NCBI RefSeq assembly: GCF_018604545.1
Contig: NZ_CP075896.1
Span: 3,844,001-3,908,000, forward strand
Source of the DNA: Streptomyces koelreuteriae
GTDB lineage: Bacteria > Actinomycetota > Actinomycetes > Streptomycetales > Streptomycetaceae
Length of the DNA stretch: 64,000 bases
Direction: 5' to 3'
Positions 7,059 to 15,193 of the stretch are shown in pieces. Made by a program: the position numbers and the translations under genes. The first letter of the stretch is position 1. Each line of letters opens with the position of its first letter. Under the pieces are notes generated by a model. It saw nothing but the letters and a program-made list of their open reading frames with translations, did not search any database and had not been told where the DNA came from.

Positions 7059-9389
7059 ATGCAACTCGCCGCGATCATCGTGTCGCTGGTTCTGACCGTG
7101 GTCGGCGTCGCGCTGCTCGCACGCGCGATCGGCCAGTTCGTCCGGTACTTCAAGCTGGGCCAGCCGGTCCCCGCCGGTACCAGGACCGACAACCCCTACC
7201 AGCGCAGCGTGACCCTGGTGAAGGAGTTCCTCGGGCACACGCGCATGAACCGGTGGGGGATCGTCGGTTTCGCGCACTGGTTCGTCGCCGTCGGCTTCCT
7301 GACCCTGCCGCCGACCCTGGCGCAGGCCTTCGGCCAGCTCTTCAAGGCCGACTGGGTGCTGCCGGTCATCGGCACCTTCCTGCCGTTCGAGCTGTACATC
7401 GAGTTCATCGGCGTGATGACCATCCTCGGCATCGCGGTGCTCATCGTGATCCGCCTGCTGAACCTGCCGAGCCGCCCGGGCCGCAAGTCCCGCTTCGCGG
7501 GCTCCAAGGCCGGCCAGGCGTACTTCGTCGAGTACGTCATCCTCACCATCGGCCTGGCGATCTACGTGCTGCGAGGCCTGGAGGGCGCGCTCCACCACGT
7601 CGACCACTACGAGGCGTCGTACTTCGCGTCGTACCCGCTGGTCCTGGCCTTCAAGGGGCTGTCGGTCGCCGCGCTCCAGAACCTGGTCTACCTGGTCGCG
7701 ATGATCAAGATCGGTACCTCGTTCGTCTGGATGATCGTGGTGTCGCTCAACACCAACATGGGTGTGGCCTGGCACCGCTTCCTCGCCTTCCCGAACATCT
7801 GGTTCAAGCGCGAGGCCACGGGCGGCACGGCCCTCGGTGCCCTGCAGCCGATGACGTCCGGCGGCAAGCCGATCGACTTCACCGACCCGGGCGACGACGA
7901 CGTCTTCGGCGTCTCCCAGGTCGAGCAGTACTCGTGGAAGGGCCTGCTGGACTTCTCCACCTGCACCGAGTGCGGCCGCTGCCAGTCGCAGTGCCCCGCC
8001 TGGAACACGGGCAAGCCCCTCTCCCCCAAGCTGCTGATCATGTCCCTGCGGGACCACGCGCACGCCAAGGCGCCGTACCTGCTGGCCGGCGGCGGCAAGA
8101 CGATGGAGGGCGAGGAGAAGGCGTCCGAGGAGCAGCTGAAGGACGTCCCCGCGGCCGCCCTGGCGGAGGCCGAGCGCCCGCTGGTCGGCACGCTGGAGGA
8201 GAACGGCGTCATCGACCCGGACGTCCTGTGGTCCTGCACCACCTGCGGCGCCTGCGTGGAGCAGTGCCCGGTGGACATCGAGCACGTCGACCACATCGTC
8301 GACATGCGCCGCTACCAGGTGATGATCGAGAGCTCGTTCCCGTCCGAGGCGGGCACGATGCTCAAGAACCTGGAGAAGAAGGGCAACCCCTGGGGCCTGG
8401 CGAAGAAGCAGCGCCTGGAGTGGCTGAAGGAGCTGGACTTCGAGGTCCCGGTCGTCGGCAAGGACATCGAGGACCTGTCCGAGGTCGAGTACCTGTACTG
8501 GGTCGGCTGCGCGGGCGCCCTCGAGGACCGCGCCAAGAAGACCACGAAGGCCTTCGCCGAGCTGCTGAACATCGCGGGCGTCAAGTTCGCCATCATGGGC
8601 GGCGACGAGAAGTGCACGGGTGACTCCGCCCGCCGCCTGGGCAACGAGCCGCTGTTCCAGGAGCTCGGCATGGAGAACGTCATGGCGCTGAACATGGCGT
8701 TCGGCGAGGAGATGGACGACGAGGGCAAGGTGACGCCCGAGTCGGCGAAGCCCAAGTCCGCGAAGAAGATCGTCGCGACCTGCCCGCACTGCCTCAACAC
8801 GCTCGGCAACGAGTACCCGCAGCTCGGCGGCGACTACGAGGTCATCCACCACACCCAGCTGCTCCAGCACCTCGTCGACGAGGGCAAGCTGATCCCGGTC
8901 ACGCCGGTCGAGGGCATCATCACCTACCACGACCCCTGCTACCTGGGCCGCCACAACAAGATCTACACGCCCCCGCGCGAGATCATCGCCAGCGTCCCGG
9001 GCATCCGCAACGAGGAGATGCACCGCCACAAGGAGCGCGGCTTCTGCTGCGGTGCCGGTGGTGCCCGGATGTGGATGGAAGAGCGCATCGGCAAGCGCAT
9101 CAACAACGAACGCGTCGACGAGGCCCTGTCGGTCAACCCCGACATCGTCTCCACGGCCTGCCCGTTCTGCCTCGTCATGCTCACGGACTCCGTGAACGGC
9201 AAGAAGAACGACGGCAAGGCCAAGGAGTCGATCACCGTCGTGGACGTGGCCCAGCTCCTGCTGGACTCCGTCAAGACACCGGTCCCCGCGGAGGTCTCCG
9301 ACGGCAACGACGACACCGACGACGGCGGCGAGCCGCCGGCGGGAACGTCGGACTCCACGAGCGCGCCGGAGCCGGAGCCGGTGAAGTAA
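7059..9389 (+). CDS. Membrane (Fe-S)-binding oxidoreductase with CCG domains (heterodisulfide-reductase-like)
   Basis: Large membrane redox protein of 776 aa. The first 240 residues hold about five hydrophobic segments resembling the nitrate-reductase-gamma/HdrE cytochrome b module. Two 4Fe-4S motifs follow: CTECGRCQSQCPAW near residue 305 and CTTCGACVEQCPVD near 395. The C-terminal half holds two CCG domains, seen as ATCPHCLNTLGNEYP, YHDPCYLGRHN, and GFCCGAGGARMWMEE with CPFCLVML. The family is thought to pass electrons between the quinone pool and a soluble partner. Monocistronic, with its own terminator. Well supported by family; the partner is unknown. Confidence 0.9.
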   Translation: MQLAAIIVSLVLTVVGVALLARAIGQFVRYFKLGQPVPAGTRTDNPYQRSVTLVKEFLGHTRMNRWGIVGFAHWFVAVGFLTLPPTLAQAFGQLFKADWVLPVIGTFLPFELYIEFIGVMTILGIAVLIVIRLLNLPSRPGRKSRFAGSKAGQAYFVEYVILTIGLAIYVLRGLEGALHHVDHYEASYFASYPLVLAFKGLSVAALQNLVYLVAMIKIGTSFVWMIVVSLNTNMGVAWHRFLAFPNIWFKREATGGTALGALQPMTSGGKPIDFTDPGDDDVFGVSQVEQYSWKGLLDFSTCTECGRCQSQCPAWNTGKPLSPKLLIMSLRDHAHAKAPYLLAGGGKTMEGEEKASEEQLKDVPAAALAEAERPLVGTLEENGVIDPDVLWSCTTCGACVEQCPVDIEHVDHIVDMRRYQVMIESSFPSEAGTMLKNLEKKGNPWGLAKKQRLEWLKELDFEVPVVGKDIEDLSEVEYLYWVGCAGALEDRAKKTTKAFAELLNIAGVKFAIMGGDEKCTGDSARRLGNEPLFQELGMENVMALNMAFGEEMDDEGKVTPESAKPKSAKKIVATCPHCLNTLGNEYPQLGGDYEVIHHTQLLQHLVDEGKLIPVTPVEGIITYHDPCYLGRHNKIYTPPREIIASVPGIRNEEMHRHKERGFCCGAGGARMWMEERIGKRINNERVDEALSVNPDIVSTACPFCLVMLTDSVNGKKNDGKAKESITVVDVAQLLLDSVKTPVPAEVSDGNDDTDDGGEPPAGTSDSTSAPEPEPVK

Positions 9390-9410
9390 CTCGTCGTTAC
9401 GGCTGTCTCT

Positions 9411-9445
9411 GACGCCCCCTGTCCGCGTGTCGGGCAGGGGGCGTC
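9411..9445 (+). terminator. Terminator after the Fe-S oxidoreductase gene
   Basis: GACGCCCCCTG pairs exactly with CAGGGGGCGTC (11-bp stem, 13-nt loop) 22 bp after the stop codon. It also lies just past the end of the convergent small-gene run, so it may serve both directions. Confidence 0.8.
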
Positions 9446-9460
9446 GGTGTGTCTACGGCT

Positions 9461-9634
9461 CTACGGCTGGGCCCCGTGGCACAGGCATCCGCAGCGGCGC
9501 TGGAGCAGGATGCCGAGCGCGAAGGGCAGGGGCAGGTCGCTGGTCTGGCGGCAGTCGGCGTGCAGGTCCTGGTAGCCGGGGCGGGTGGCGAGAGTGCACT
9601 CGGGCGACGCGGACGGCTGCTCGGCAGGCCTCAT
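9461..9634 (-). CDS. Small Cys-rich hypothetical protein (57 aa)
   Basis: A 57-residue protein with five cysteines and no recognised function: C13 near the N-terminus, C28, then a dense C-terminal cluster RRCGCLCHGAQP. Its ATG overlaps the stop codon of the preceding gene in an ATGA junction at 9631-9634, which supports it as a real coupled gene despite its size. The closing CxCxCH motif could hold a metal. Similar short proteins occur at the end of this small-gene run in other Streptomyces as far as I recall. Function unknown. Confidence 0.7.
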   Translation of the reverse strand: MRPAEQPSASPECTLATRPGYQDLHADCRQTSDLPLPFALGILLQRRCGCLCHGAQP

Positions 9635-9939
9635 CGGGACCGCTCCGAAGACCCGTCGCCGAACGTCGTCCGCCCCCTGCTCTCGGCGACGCGGAGGATG
9701 TCCCGCAGGGTCTCTGCCAGACGCTCGGCGAGAAAGCGGAGTTGGGCCTCGGTGGCGGTGGGGAGCAGGTCGTCGGCGTGGGCGAGGAGTCGGTCGGCCA
9801 TGTCGAGCTGGGTTGCTTCCCTGATGTCGGCCAGACGGGATACGAGCCCGCCGCCTTCGTCAGTGATGAGAAAGCACGGCTTGGCCTCGGGGCTGGTCCA
9901 GGGCAGGAGCCGGAGCGTGCGGTGAGGGAGTCCGCTCAT
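9631..9939 (-). CDS. Conserved Streptomyces hypothetical protein (102 aa)
   Basis: 102-aa soluble protein beginning MSGLPHRTLRLLPWTSPE. An N-terminal beta-like part contains CFLITDEGGGLVSRLAD, then a helical part (EATQLDMADRLLAHADDLL, LRFLAERLAETLRDILRVAE) with a heptad-like pattern. The start at 9939 is chosen because ATG overlaps the upstream gene's stop by 4 nt, and the downstream gene overlaps likewise: three consecutive coupled genes. No catalytic motif is seen. It looks like a structural or regulatory component of this conserved neighbourhood; function unknown. Confidence 0.75.
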   Translation of the reverse strand: MSGLPHRTLRLLPWTSPEAKPCFLITDEGGGLVSRLADIREATQLDMADRLLAHADDLLPTATEAQLRFLAERLAETLRDILRVAESRGRTTFGDGSSERSR

Positions 9940-10172
9940 CGGGCGGCCTCCATGCGCTCGTGAGCTACGAGGTAGGGGCGTACCGCGTTGGTGGAGGCAC
10001 CGTCGAGGAAGGTGTCCACACCGTAGGGGCTGCGAAGCGCGGGCAGAGGAGGGCAAGCCGAAAGCGAAGCGCCGGTCGCGGGGTGGAGTCGGCGTAACGG
10101 GTGACTGCACGCCCTGCGTGGCATGCACGAAAGGCCCACCCAGGCGACGAGACGGCGAAGCAGGTCGGTCAT
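9936..10172 (-). CDS. Conserved small hypothetical protein (78 aa)
   Basis: 78-aa basic protein, MTDLLRRLVAWVGLSCMP at the N-terminus, a Pro/Leu/Arg-rich middle, and a conserved-looking end YGVDTFLDGASTNAVRPYLV then AHERMEAAR. The start at 10172 has GGGAA 8 nt upstream; an ATG 15 nt further out is the alternative. Its stop overlaps the next start (ATGA), giving coupling to the 102-aa gene. No known domain. Its sequence is compatible with a small membrane-associated or partner-binding protein, but nothing decisive is visible. Confidence 0.65.
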   Translation of the reverse strand: MTDLLRRLVAWVGLSCMPRRACSHPLRRLHPATGASLSACPPLPALRSPYGVDTFLDGASTNAVRPYLVAHERMEAAR

Positions 10173-10288
10173 GGCATCTGTTCCCATCGGAGGGCAGCAG
10201 TGACGGAGGAGCTGAAAGGCTGTGCGCAGGGTGTGGGCGTCGGTAGGGGTGTTGGAGGTTCGCAACCTCCCCGGGTAGCCAAGCAGCA

Positions 10289-10789
10289 TCACATGAGCGG
10301 ACACGTGAGGGCGGGGTGGTGCCGATTCGGGCAGCACACAAGGTTGAGCGAGACGATGTTGCCTGACCGGTTGTAATAGACCCAGCTCACGTCGACGCCG
10401 ACCGGTAGGACATCCCGTGCGTACTCGCGCTTCGTGTCCAGGTCCACATACGCCCGCCGCCCGTCCTCGCGCTCCATCGGCCTGTTGTCGAGGAAGTGTT
10501 TGACCATCCAGTCGAGAGCGGCCGTGGAGTCGGTCCACGTGCGCTCACGGTTGGCCTGGCCTCGCTTCATGAGCCAATGGCCCGACATCATCGGCGGAAG
10601 GTTGGTCACCGGGAACTCGGCGGTCACCTCGCGGTACCTGTCGATGAGGCGGATGGCCGTGATGTCGTCGTCGGAGGCAGGGGGCGTTGGAGGGACAGGG
10701 TGCGCGGGTCGCCGGTCGCCTTCCCGGTGGTAGCTGTCGGTCGCTCCGATCCACGGGCCGAAGCCGTGAAAGTGTCCAGTCCAGCTCAT
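10289..10789 (-). CDS. Conserved hypothetical protein (166 aa) of the small-gene run
   Basis: 166-aa soluble protein of unknown function. Visible parts are an aromatic N-terminus (MSWTGHFHGFGPWIGATDSY), a Pro-rich linker, a central block with IRLIDRYREVTAEFPVTNLP and TDSTAALDWMVKHFLD, and a C-terminal VYYNRSGNIVSLNLVCCPNR with His-Pro and a late Cys. The ending CCPNxxHP...C resembles a metal site but is unproven. ATG with GGAAGG 6 nt upstream. It lies between the 78-aa gene and the DUF397 gene, all on one strand, which suggests one transcription unit. Confidence 0.75.
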   Translation of the reverse strand: MSWTGHFHGFGPWIGATDSYHREGDRRPAHPVPPTPPASDDDITAIRLIDRYREVTAEFPVTNLPPMMSGHWLMKRGQANRERTWTDSTAALDWMVKHFLDNRPMEREDGRRAYVDLDTKREYARDVLPVGVDVSWVYYNRSGNIVSLNLVCCPNRHHPALTCPLM

Positions 10790-10864
10790 GCGCGCCTTCC
10801 GTGAGCACAGGGCGGGCCGCCCAGGTGAAGGACGACCCGCCAGGAGATGGGAGGTGTAGCAGGA

Positions 10865-11095
10865 TCAGGCGGTCAGACTCCGCTTCTTCACCCAGCCGAG
10901 GGCGAAGTCGTCCAGCTCGGTGGCGGTGAACCGCAGCTCCTTACCGGCGCCCTCAGGCTTGGAGTCGCGGACCACGAAGGAGTCTGCGGCGCCGGGGATC
11001 GCGGCGAAGTCGACGCATCCCTCGGTACAGGGCCCGCCGCAGAAGTTCGTCGTTTCGATGCCGCTCACCGGCAGGGTGTAGAGATTGCCGTCCAT
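10865..11095 (-). CDS. DUF397-type protein (76 aa)
   Basis: 76-aa protein carrying the DUF397 core: a Cys-containing segment (NFCGGPCTEGCVDFAAIP), then SFVVRDSKPEGAGKELRFTA and DDFALGWVKK. The start at 11095 has GAGAGG 7 nt upstream. DUF397 proteins such as those in WhiJ-type loci are small partners of XRE regulators in streptomycetes, and an XRE regulator gene lies 0.8 kb away here. Three extra N-terminal cysteines are more than usual. Family assignment is good; role as regulator partner or effector is inferred. Confidence 0.8.
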   Translation of the reverse strand: MDGNLYTLPVSGIETTNFCGGPCTEGCVDFAAIPGAADSFVVRDSKPEGAGKELRFTATELDDFALGWVKKRSLTA

Positions 11096-11162
11096 CGGGT
11101 AGTCCTCTCTGGTGCAACTGCCGTGCGAAGATGCGGTCTCCGCGCCGTGGTGCACTTGCTGA

Positions 11163-11203
11163 CCCACCCCGGCCCGGCCTTCCTGTTTCCCGGCCGGGGT
11201 GGG
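11163..11203 (-). terminator. Hairpin between DUF6415-like and DUF397 genes
   Basis: CCCACCCCGGCC pairs perfectly with GGCCGGGGTGGG (12-bp stem, 17-nt loop) in the 245-bp gap. It probably terminates the upstream gene, so the DUF397 gene would need its own promoter. Confidence 0.6.
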
Positions 11204-11340
11204 CGCCGACTCCGCCCCGAGAGATGCAGGCCGGGGCCACCTCGGGGACGGAAGATCATTCGGTCAATCGCCGGTAGACGGACATGACCGTGACGGAGCC
11301 GAGAATCATGAGCCCCTGGAAAATCAACCGACGTTGAGGC

Positions 11341-11718
11341 TCACGCCGCACCCGTCCCGCTCCTCTGGGTGTAGATCCACAGCAGCCTGCGCGTCAGGTC
11401 GGCGACTTCTCGCATGTAGAAGTAGGCCGCGAACGTCGGGGCTTCCGGGGTGGGGCGGTTCTTCAGATCGAGCAGCTTGTACGCCTTGTGGAACTGCTGC
11501 ATGACCAGGTCGTCCTCGTCGGCGCCCAGTTCCTCGCCGAGGAGAATGTTCAGGTGTCCGATCAGCATCGGCGTCTTGGCGTCGATCTCGTCGCGAGTAG
11601 AAGTGCCCAGCCTCGCGGAGAGGGCGGCGTCGGTTCTGTCCTTGATCAGCGCGACGTCGATCGATACGCCGTCTTCGGTCGCTCGTGTCGCTTCAAGTCT
11701 GCTCGTCTCGGTCTTCAC
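11341..11718 (-). CDS. DUF6415-like helical hypothetical protein (125 aa)
   Basis: Predicted all-helical protein of 125 aa. GTG start at 11718 with GAGGG 8 nt upstream; an ATG 84 nt further out lacks a ribosome site. It shows DAALSARLGTSTRDEIDAKT, HLNILLGEELG and MREVADLTRRLLWIYTQR, a pattern resembling DUF6415, small proteins found near regulators and natural-product genes in streptomycetes. It is divergent from the XRE-TPR regulator across a 160-bp region with direct repeats, which points to control by it. The family call is from memory of pattern only. Confidence 0.6.
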   Translation of the reverse strand: MKTETSRLEATRATEDGVSIDVALIKDRTDAALSARLGTSTRDEIDAKTPMLIGHLNILLGEELGADEDDLVMQQFHKAYKLLDLKNRPTPEAPTFAAYFYMREVADLTRRLLWIYTQRSGTGAA

Positions 11719-11812
11719 GGCGTGTCCCTCGCTGGCTGACGGCGGTTCCACCGGTTGGAGACCAGCGTTCCGCGCGAGAGGCGTGCGGACCACGGCGTTC
11801 ATGGGTCAGTGT

Positions 11813-11836
11813 TGGGACATCTCTGGGACATGGGAC
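11813..11836. promoter_or_regulatory. Direct repeats TGGGACAT in the divergent promoter region (candidate XRE operator)
   Basis: TGGGACAT occurs at 11813-11820 and 11824-11831, an 11-bp period of one helical turn, followed by a half copy TGGGAC at 11831. It lies between the divergent DUF6415-like and XRE-TPR genes, the expected place for the XRE protein to act. Confidence 0.45.
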
Positions 11837-11881
11837 GGGTGTCACGGTTGAGCGCGGCAAGATCCGGGGATGGGGGCCAGC

Positions 11882-13114
11882 ATGAGCATCGCCGACAGGC
11901 GTAGGGCTCTGGGTCTGACCCAAGAGGGGTTCGCCTTCACAGTGGGCGTCGACCGGCGCACCGTAGGCCGATGGGAGCGGGGCGAATCCAGGCCCCAGCC
12001 TCCCCAGCGGCCCAAGGTCGCTGAGGTGCTACAGATGGACCTGGAAGAACTCGACGCCTTGCTCACCCCGAGCGATGTGCTGCCGAAGACCGAACGGTTA
12101 GCGTCGAGTGCCCACCACGCCCCAGGGGATCCAGACGAGATGATCCGACGTGAGTTTCTGCGCCATATGGCGGTGTCAGGTGCGGTCGCCTCCATACCCA
12201 CGGGCGAGGCGGAAGCCCTGAAGCCCGACGCCGATGGCTTCGAGCGCATGAACGGCCACTTGTGGCAGGTCTACCAGCTAGCCCGCGCAAAGCACTCGGT
12301 GTATCCCGTGGTGCAGTCACAACTCACGGCCTTGAACAACGCGCTACGCGACGGGCGGGCACCTACAGGCTCGCTGTGCATCGCGGCAGGTGAACTGTTC
12401 CAACTGGCGGGCGAGCTGGCATTCGACTCCAACCGGTATCACGATGCCACCGCCTCGTACTCACTGGCGGCCAGTGCGAGCAAGGAGGCCGGCGCCTACG
12501 ACCTGTGGGCGTGCGCCCTGATTCGCAACGCCTACGTCGACCTCTCCGAGCGTCGCTACCGACTCGCCGCCGAGACCCTGGGGGCCGCGCGTCGCATCGC
12601 CCAACATGGGGACGGCAGTCTTGCGACCAAGCACTGGGCTGCGGCCGTCCAGGCTGAAGCATTCGCCTGGCTCGGTGACTTTGATGCCTGCGAGGAGGCC
12701 CTGGACGAGGCCGAGAAGGTTGCCGAGATCAGCGGGCAGGCGTCGAAGGGGGGTTGGCTGCGCTTCGACGGCTCGCGCCTCGCGGAGGAGCGAGGAGCCC
12801 GGTACTTGCAGCTCAACCGTCTGGGCCTGGCCGAGACGGCCCTGAAGGATGCGCTGAAGCTCGCGCCCCTGGCTGCGGGTCACTCCTTCCGGCGCCGGGG
12901 CGCGGTCCTCGTCGATCTGGCCGCGATCGGCGCCAAGCGGAAGGACCCGGAGCAGGTCATGGAGTACGGCCTCGAAGCCCTGCGGCTGGCTCGGGACTCC
13001 GGGTCCGGCTACGTCGCCCGTAGACTCCAGTCCCTGACTGCCGAGCTGGGCACCATTGGGCGCGACCCGCGTATCGCTCAGTTGAAGGCCGAGATCGGCA
13101 CCCTGACGGCATGA
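11882..13114 (+). CDS. XRE-family regulator with tetratricopeptide repeats
   Basis: 410-aa regulator. The HTH is at residues 3-60 (ADRRRALGLTQEGFAFTVGV with DRRTVGRWERGES), then a linker with LDALLTPSD, then about 280 residues of paired helices typical of TPR units (for example ASYSLAASASKEAGAYDLWA, AALDEAEKVAEISGQ-like and ALKDALKLAPLAAGHS). Such XRE-TPR proteins often sense a peptide or small molecule. An ATG at 11870 is an alternative start. It is followed by a 120-aa gene whose longer frame overlaps it, and is divergent from the small-gene run. Confidence 0.88.
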   Translation: MSIADRRRALGLTQEGFAFTVGVDRRTVGRWERGESRPQPPQRPKVAEVLQMDLEELDALLTPSDVLPKTERLASSAHHAPGDPDEMIRREFLRHMAVSGAVASIPTGEAEALKPDADGFERMNGHLWQVYQLARAKHSVYPVVQSQLTALNNALRDGRAPTGSLCIAAGELFQLAGELAFDSNRYHDATASYSLAASASKEAGAYDLWACALIRNAYVDLSERRYRLAAETLGAARRIAQHGDGSLATKHWAAAVQAEAFAWLGDFDACEEALDEAEKVAEISGQASKGGWLRFDGSRLAEERGARYLQLNRLGLAETALKDALKLAPLAAGHSFRRRGAVLVDLAAIGAKRKDPEQVMEYGLEALRLARDSGSGYVARRLQSLTAELGTIGRDPRIAQLKAEIGTLTA

Positions 13115-13128
13115 CGAGAGGGGATGGC

Positions 13129-13491
13129 ATGACGACCGAGGGGGCGCGAGTCTTTCGCGAGGCGTGGATCGCTGGAGTGCGAGAGCACTTCCCTGGCGAG
13201 CCGAAGCCGAGCTACGTAACCCCGTGGGATGAAACGCCTGAGTGGGAACGAGAGGCCGCGGGCGCCGTGTACGAACAGGTGCGCCACTTCATCGAACTGA
13301 GCGGCGGGCACGCCTCACGACTGTCACGCGAGCAGAAGGGCCGCTTCGTCGCCCTGTGCTGGACGGCGCAAATGTTCAAGCACTTCGAGGATCCGAAGCC
13401 GGGGTACGTTGCCGACTGGCCCGAGCTGCCGGACTGGCAGAAGGAGACCGACTCAGGCATCTTCGAGGCGGTTGAAGGCAGTCTGAAGTAA
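13129..13491 (+). CDS. Small acidic/aromatic protein with an internal duplication (120 aa)
   Basis: 120-aa soluble protein directly after the XRE-TPR gene. The ATG at 13129 is chosen because AGAGGGG sits 7 nt upstream; an ATG at 13111 would overlap the regulator's stop. Two similar halves are visible: PKPSYVTPWDETPEWERE with AVYEQVRHFI, and PKPGYVADWPELPDWQKE with GIFEAVEGS. The pattern P-W-x-x-L/T-P-x-W-x-x-E resembles RyR-type or similar small repeats found in phage-related proteins. Function unknown; likely co-transcribed with the regulator. Confidence 0.7.
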   Translation: MTTEGARVFREAWIAGVREHFPGEPKPSYVTPWDETPEWEREAAGAVYEQVRHFIELSGGHASRLSREQKGRFVALCWTAQMFKHFEDPKPGYVADWPELPDWQKETDSGIFEAVEGSLK

Positions 13492-13581
13492 CGCGTGGTC
13501 TGGAGCTGCCACCGGGCGAGTGATCATGGCCCCGCAGGCTGATGGCGCGTCGGGGCATCTTCAGCTGTACCGGAGGACACC

Positions 13582-14124
13582 GTGAGCGCGAGCAAGTGGA
13601 TCAGCACGTCGATGCCGTACGTGACGCCGCGCGAGCGGGGCCAGGGCGATGCCTGGAGCGCGGACGCGGCGGCTCAGGGGCGTCGAGGATCCCAGCGGAT
13701 CATCCGTGCCGGAGAGGTGCCGACGCCCGCCGAGGTCGCGTCCTTGCTCGGCATCATCGACGCCGAACCCGTCGTCGTACGGCGCCGTTTGATCCTCCTC
13801 GACGACGAGCCGAACGAGCTGACCGACACCTACTACCCGGTCGGCATCGCCCGGGGCACCCCGCTCGCCGGAACGGCGAAGATCCGCGGCGGAGCCGTCA
13901 CGCTGCTCGCCGAGTTGGGGCATGTCGGTGCGCTGATCAGGGAGGACGTCACGGCGGGCCTGCCCGGGGAGGAGGAGCGAGAGACCCTGCGGCTCGCACC
14001 GACGGAGCCGGTCCTGCGCCTCACCCGGCTCACCCTGGACCGCGACGACCGGCCGATCCAGGTCGACCGCATGGTGATGCCGGCCCAGCGCCAGCAACTG
14101 CGCTACGAGATGAGGATCGGATGA
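13582..14124 (+). CDS. UTRA-domain protein lacking a DNA-binding domain
   Basis: 180-aa protein with a complete UTRA-type ligand domain (about residues 35-178; PVVVRRRLILLDDEP, ELTDTYYPVGIARGTPL, PTEPVLRLTRLTLD, IQVDRMVMPAQ) but no winged helix before it. In GntR/HutC regulators that HTH occupies about 65 residues; here only 35 residues of low similarity precede UTRA. GTG start with GGAGG 6 nt upstream, so the short form is the real gene and not a miscalled start. It may be a small-molecule binder or a modulator of full-length GntR proteins. Confidence 0.78.
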   Translation: MSASKWISTSMPYVTPRERGQGDAWSADAAAQGRRGSQRIIRAGEVPTPAEVASLLGIIDAEPVVVRRRLILLDDEPNELTDTYYPVGIARGTPLAGTAKIRGGAVTLLAELGHVGALIREDVTAGLPGEEERETLRLAPTEPVLRLTRLTLDRDDRPIQVDRMVMPAQRQQLRYEMRIG

Positions 14125-14137
14125 CGGTGCCGGTGGT

Positions 14138-14617
14138 TCAGCGAGTGGTCTCGTCGGGCTGAAGCCGGAGATCGAACCAGGGGATCGTCTCGCCCGGCAG
14201 CAGATACTCGTCGATCTCCACGAATCCGCGCTGCCGCGCGAAGCGGAGGCCGTCCGTATTGGATGCCAGGACCACCGTCTCGATGACCTCGGCGCCGAGT
14301 TCCCTCGCCTGCGCGAGACCACGCTCGTAGAGCTCTCCACCGAAACCCTGGCCACGGTGGTCGGGGAGGACGCGAGCGATGACAGTCGCCGCCACGGGTG
14401 CCTCGCTCGTGGGTGTCCCGCTCGTGGGCGGGCGAACCGTCGTGCATCCGATCACGGTCCCGTCGAGGTAGGCGACCTCCAGGACATTGTGCCGGGAGCG
14501 TTCGCGCACCTCGTCCAGCGACCGGTGGTGCGTGGGGATGACGAGGTTGTGGACGTACTGCCAGTCGTGGACCGTGGCGTCGCCGCCGTCCACCTTCTCT
14601 ATACGTAGGCGGGACAT
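14138..14617 (-). CDS. GNAT-family N-acetyltransferase
   Basis: Predicted acetyl-CoA-dependent acetyltransferase, 159 aa. The acetyl-CoA loop is visible as VLPDHRGQGFGGELYERGLA (R-G-Q-G-F-G), followed by AEVIETVVLASNTDGLRFAR and the terminal strand RGFVEIDEYL. ATG at 14617 preferred over an in-frame TTG 12 nt upstream. It is convergent with the UTRA gene and follows an HxlR gene on the same strand. The acceptor substrate cannot be told. Confidence 0.85.
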   Translation of the reverse strand: MSRLRIEKVDGGDATVHDWQYVHNLVIPTHHRSLDEVRERSRHNVLEVAYLDGTVIGCTTVRPPTSGTPTSEAPVAATVIARVLPDHRGQGFGGELYERGLAQARELGAEVIETVVLASNTDGLRFARQRGFVEIDEYLLPGETIPWFDLRLQPDETTR

Positions 14618-14735
14618 CGGGTCAGCCAACCCGCGGTGGTAGTCCTCGTCAACCGGGATATCCGGGGTATCCCGGTGAGGCGCTGGTCGCCGGGGCGCAC
14701 GCGGTTCGCGGTGGCGCGCGGCGAGGGCTCACCGG

Positions 14736-15098
14736 TCACTCGGATCCGGTCGTCGGCAGGGTGATACCGCGCCGGGACAACCACTGCTCACCCCACTCGT
14801 TCAGGCCCAGCAGCAGCGGTTCCAACGACCGCGCCTCCTCGGTCAGGGAGTACTCGACCCGGGGCGGCACGACCGGGTAGACCGTGCGCTCGACCAGACC
14901 GTCTTCTTCGAGTTCGCGGAGCTGCCGGGTCAGTGGCCGGGGCGCGATGCCGCGCATCTGGCGTTGGAGCTCGTTGAACCGCTTGGTGCCGTCGAGCAGA
15001 TGGAACAGGATGACGCCTTTCCATTTGCCGCCGATGATTTTGACGGTCGCCTCCATCGCGCAACCGGGCAGGTCGTCGAACGGTCGGGTTCTCGGCAT
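14736..15098 (-). CDS. HxlR-family transcriptional regulator
   Basis: 120-aa winged-helix regulator. A Cys near the N-terminus (DLPGCAMEATVKIIGGKWKG) matches the redox-active cysteine position used by YodB/HypR-type HxlR proteins. The recognition part is RFNELQRQMRGIAPRPLTRQ and the wing PPRVEYSLTEEARSL. It lies downstream of the old-yellow-enzyme gene on the same strand, separated by that gene's terminator, and is the likely controller of it. Family certain; inducer (quinones or other electrophiles) inferred. Confidence 0.9.
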   Translation of the reverse strand: MPRTRPFDDLPGCAMEATVKIIGGKWKGVILFHLLDGTKRFNELQRQMRGIAPRPLTRQLRELEEDGLVERTVYPVVPPRVEYSLTEEARSLEPLLLGLNEWGEQWLSRRGITLPTTGSE

Positions 15099-15158
15099 GG
15101 GTCAGCACTTCCGATTCGTGATACCACCAGGCCGGCCGGGAGGGTGGGCGGATTCGGT

Positions 15159-15186
15159 GCGGGGCCGGCCGAGCAGCCGGCCCCGC
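15159..15186 (-). terminator. Terminator after the OYE reductase gene
   Basis: GCGGGGCCGGC pairs exactly with GCCGGCCCCGC (11-bp stem, 6-nt loop) 8 bp beyond the stop codon of the flavin reductase gene. Confidence 0.75.
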
Positions 15187-15193
15187 CGACCGG

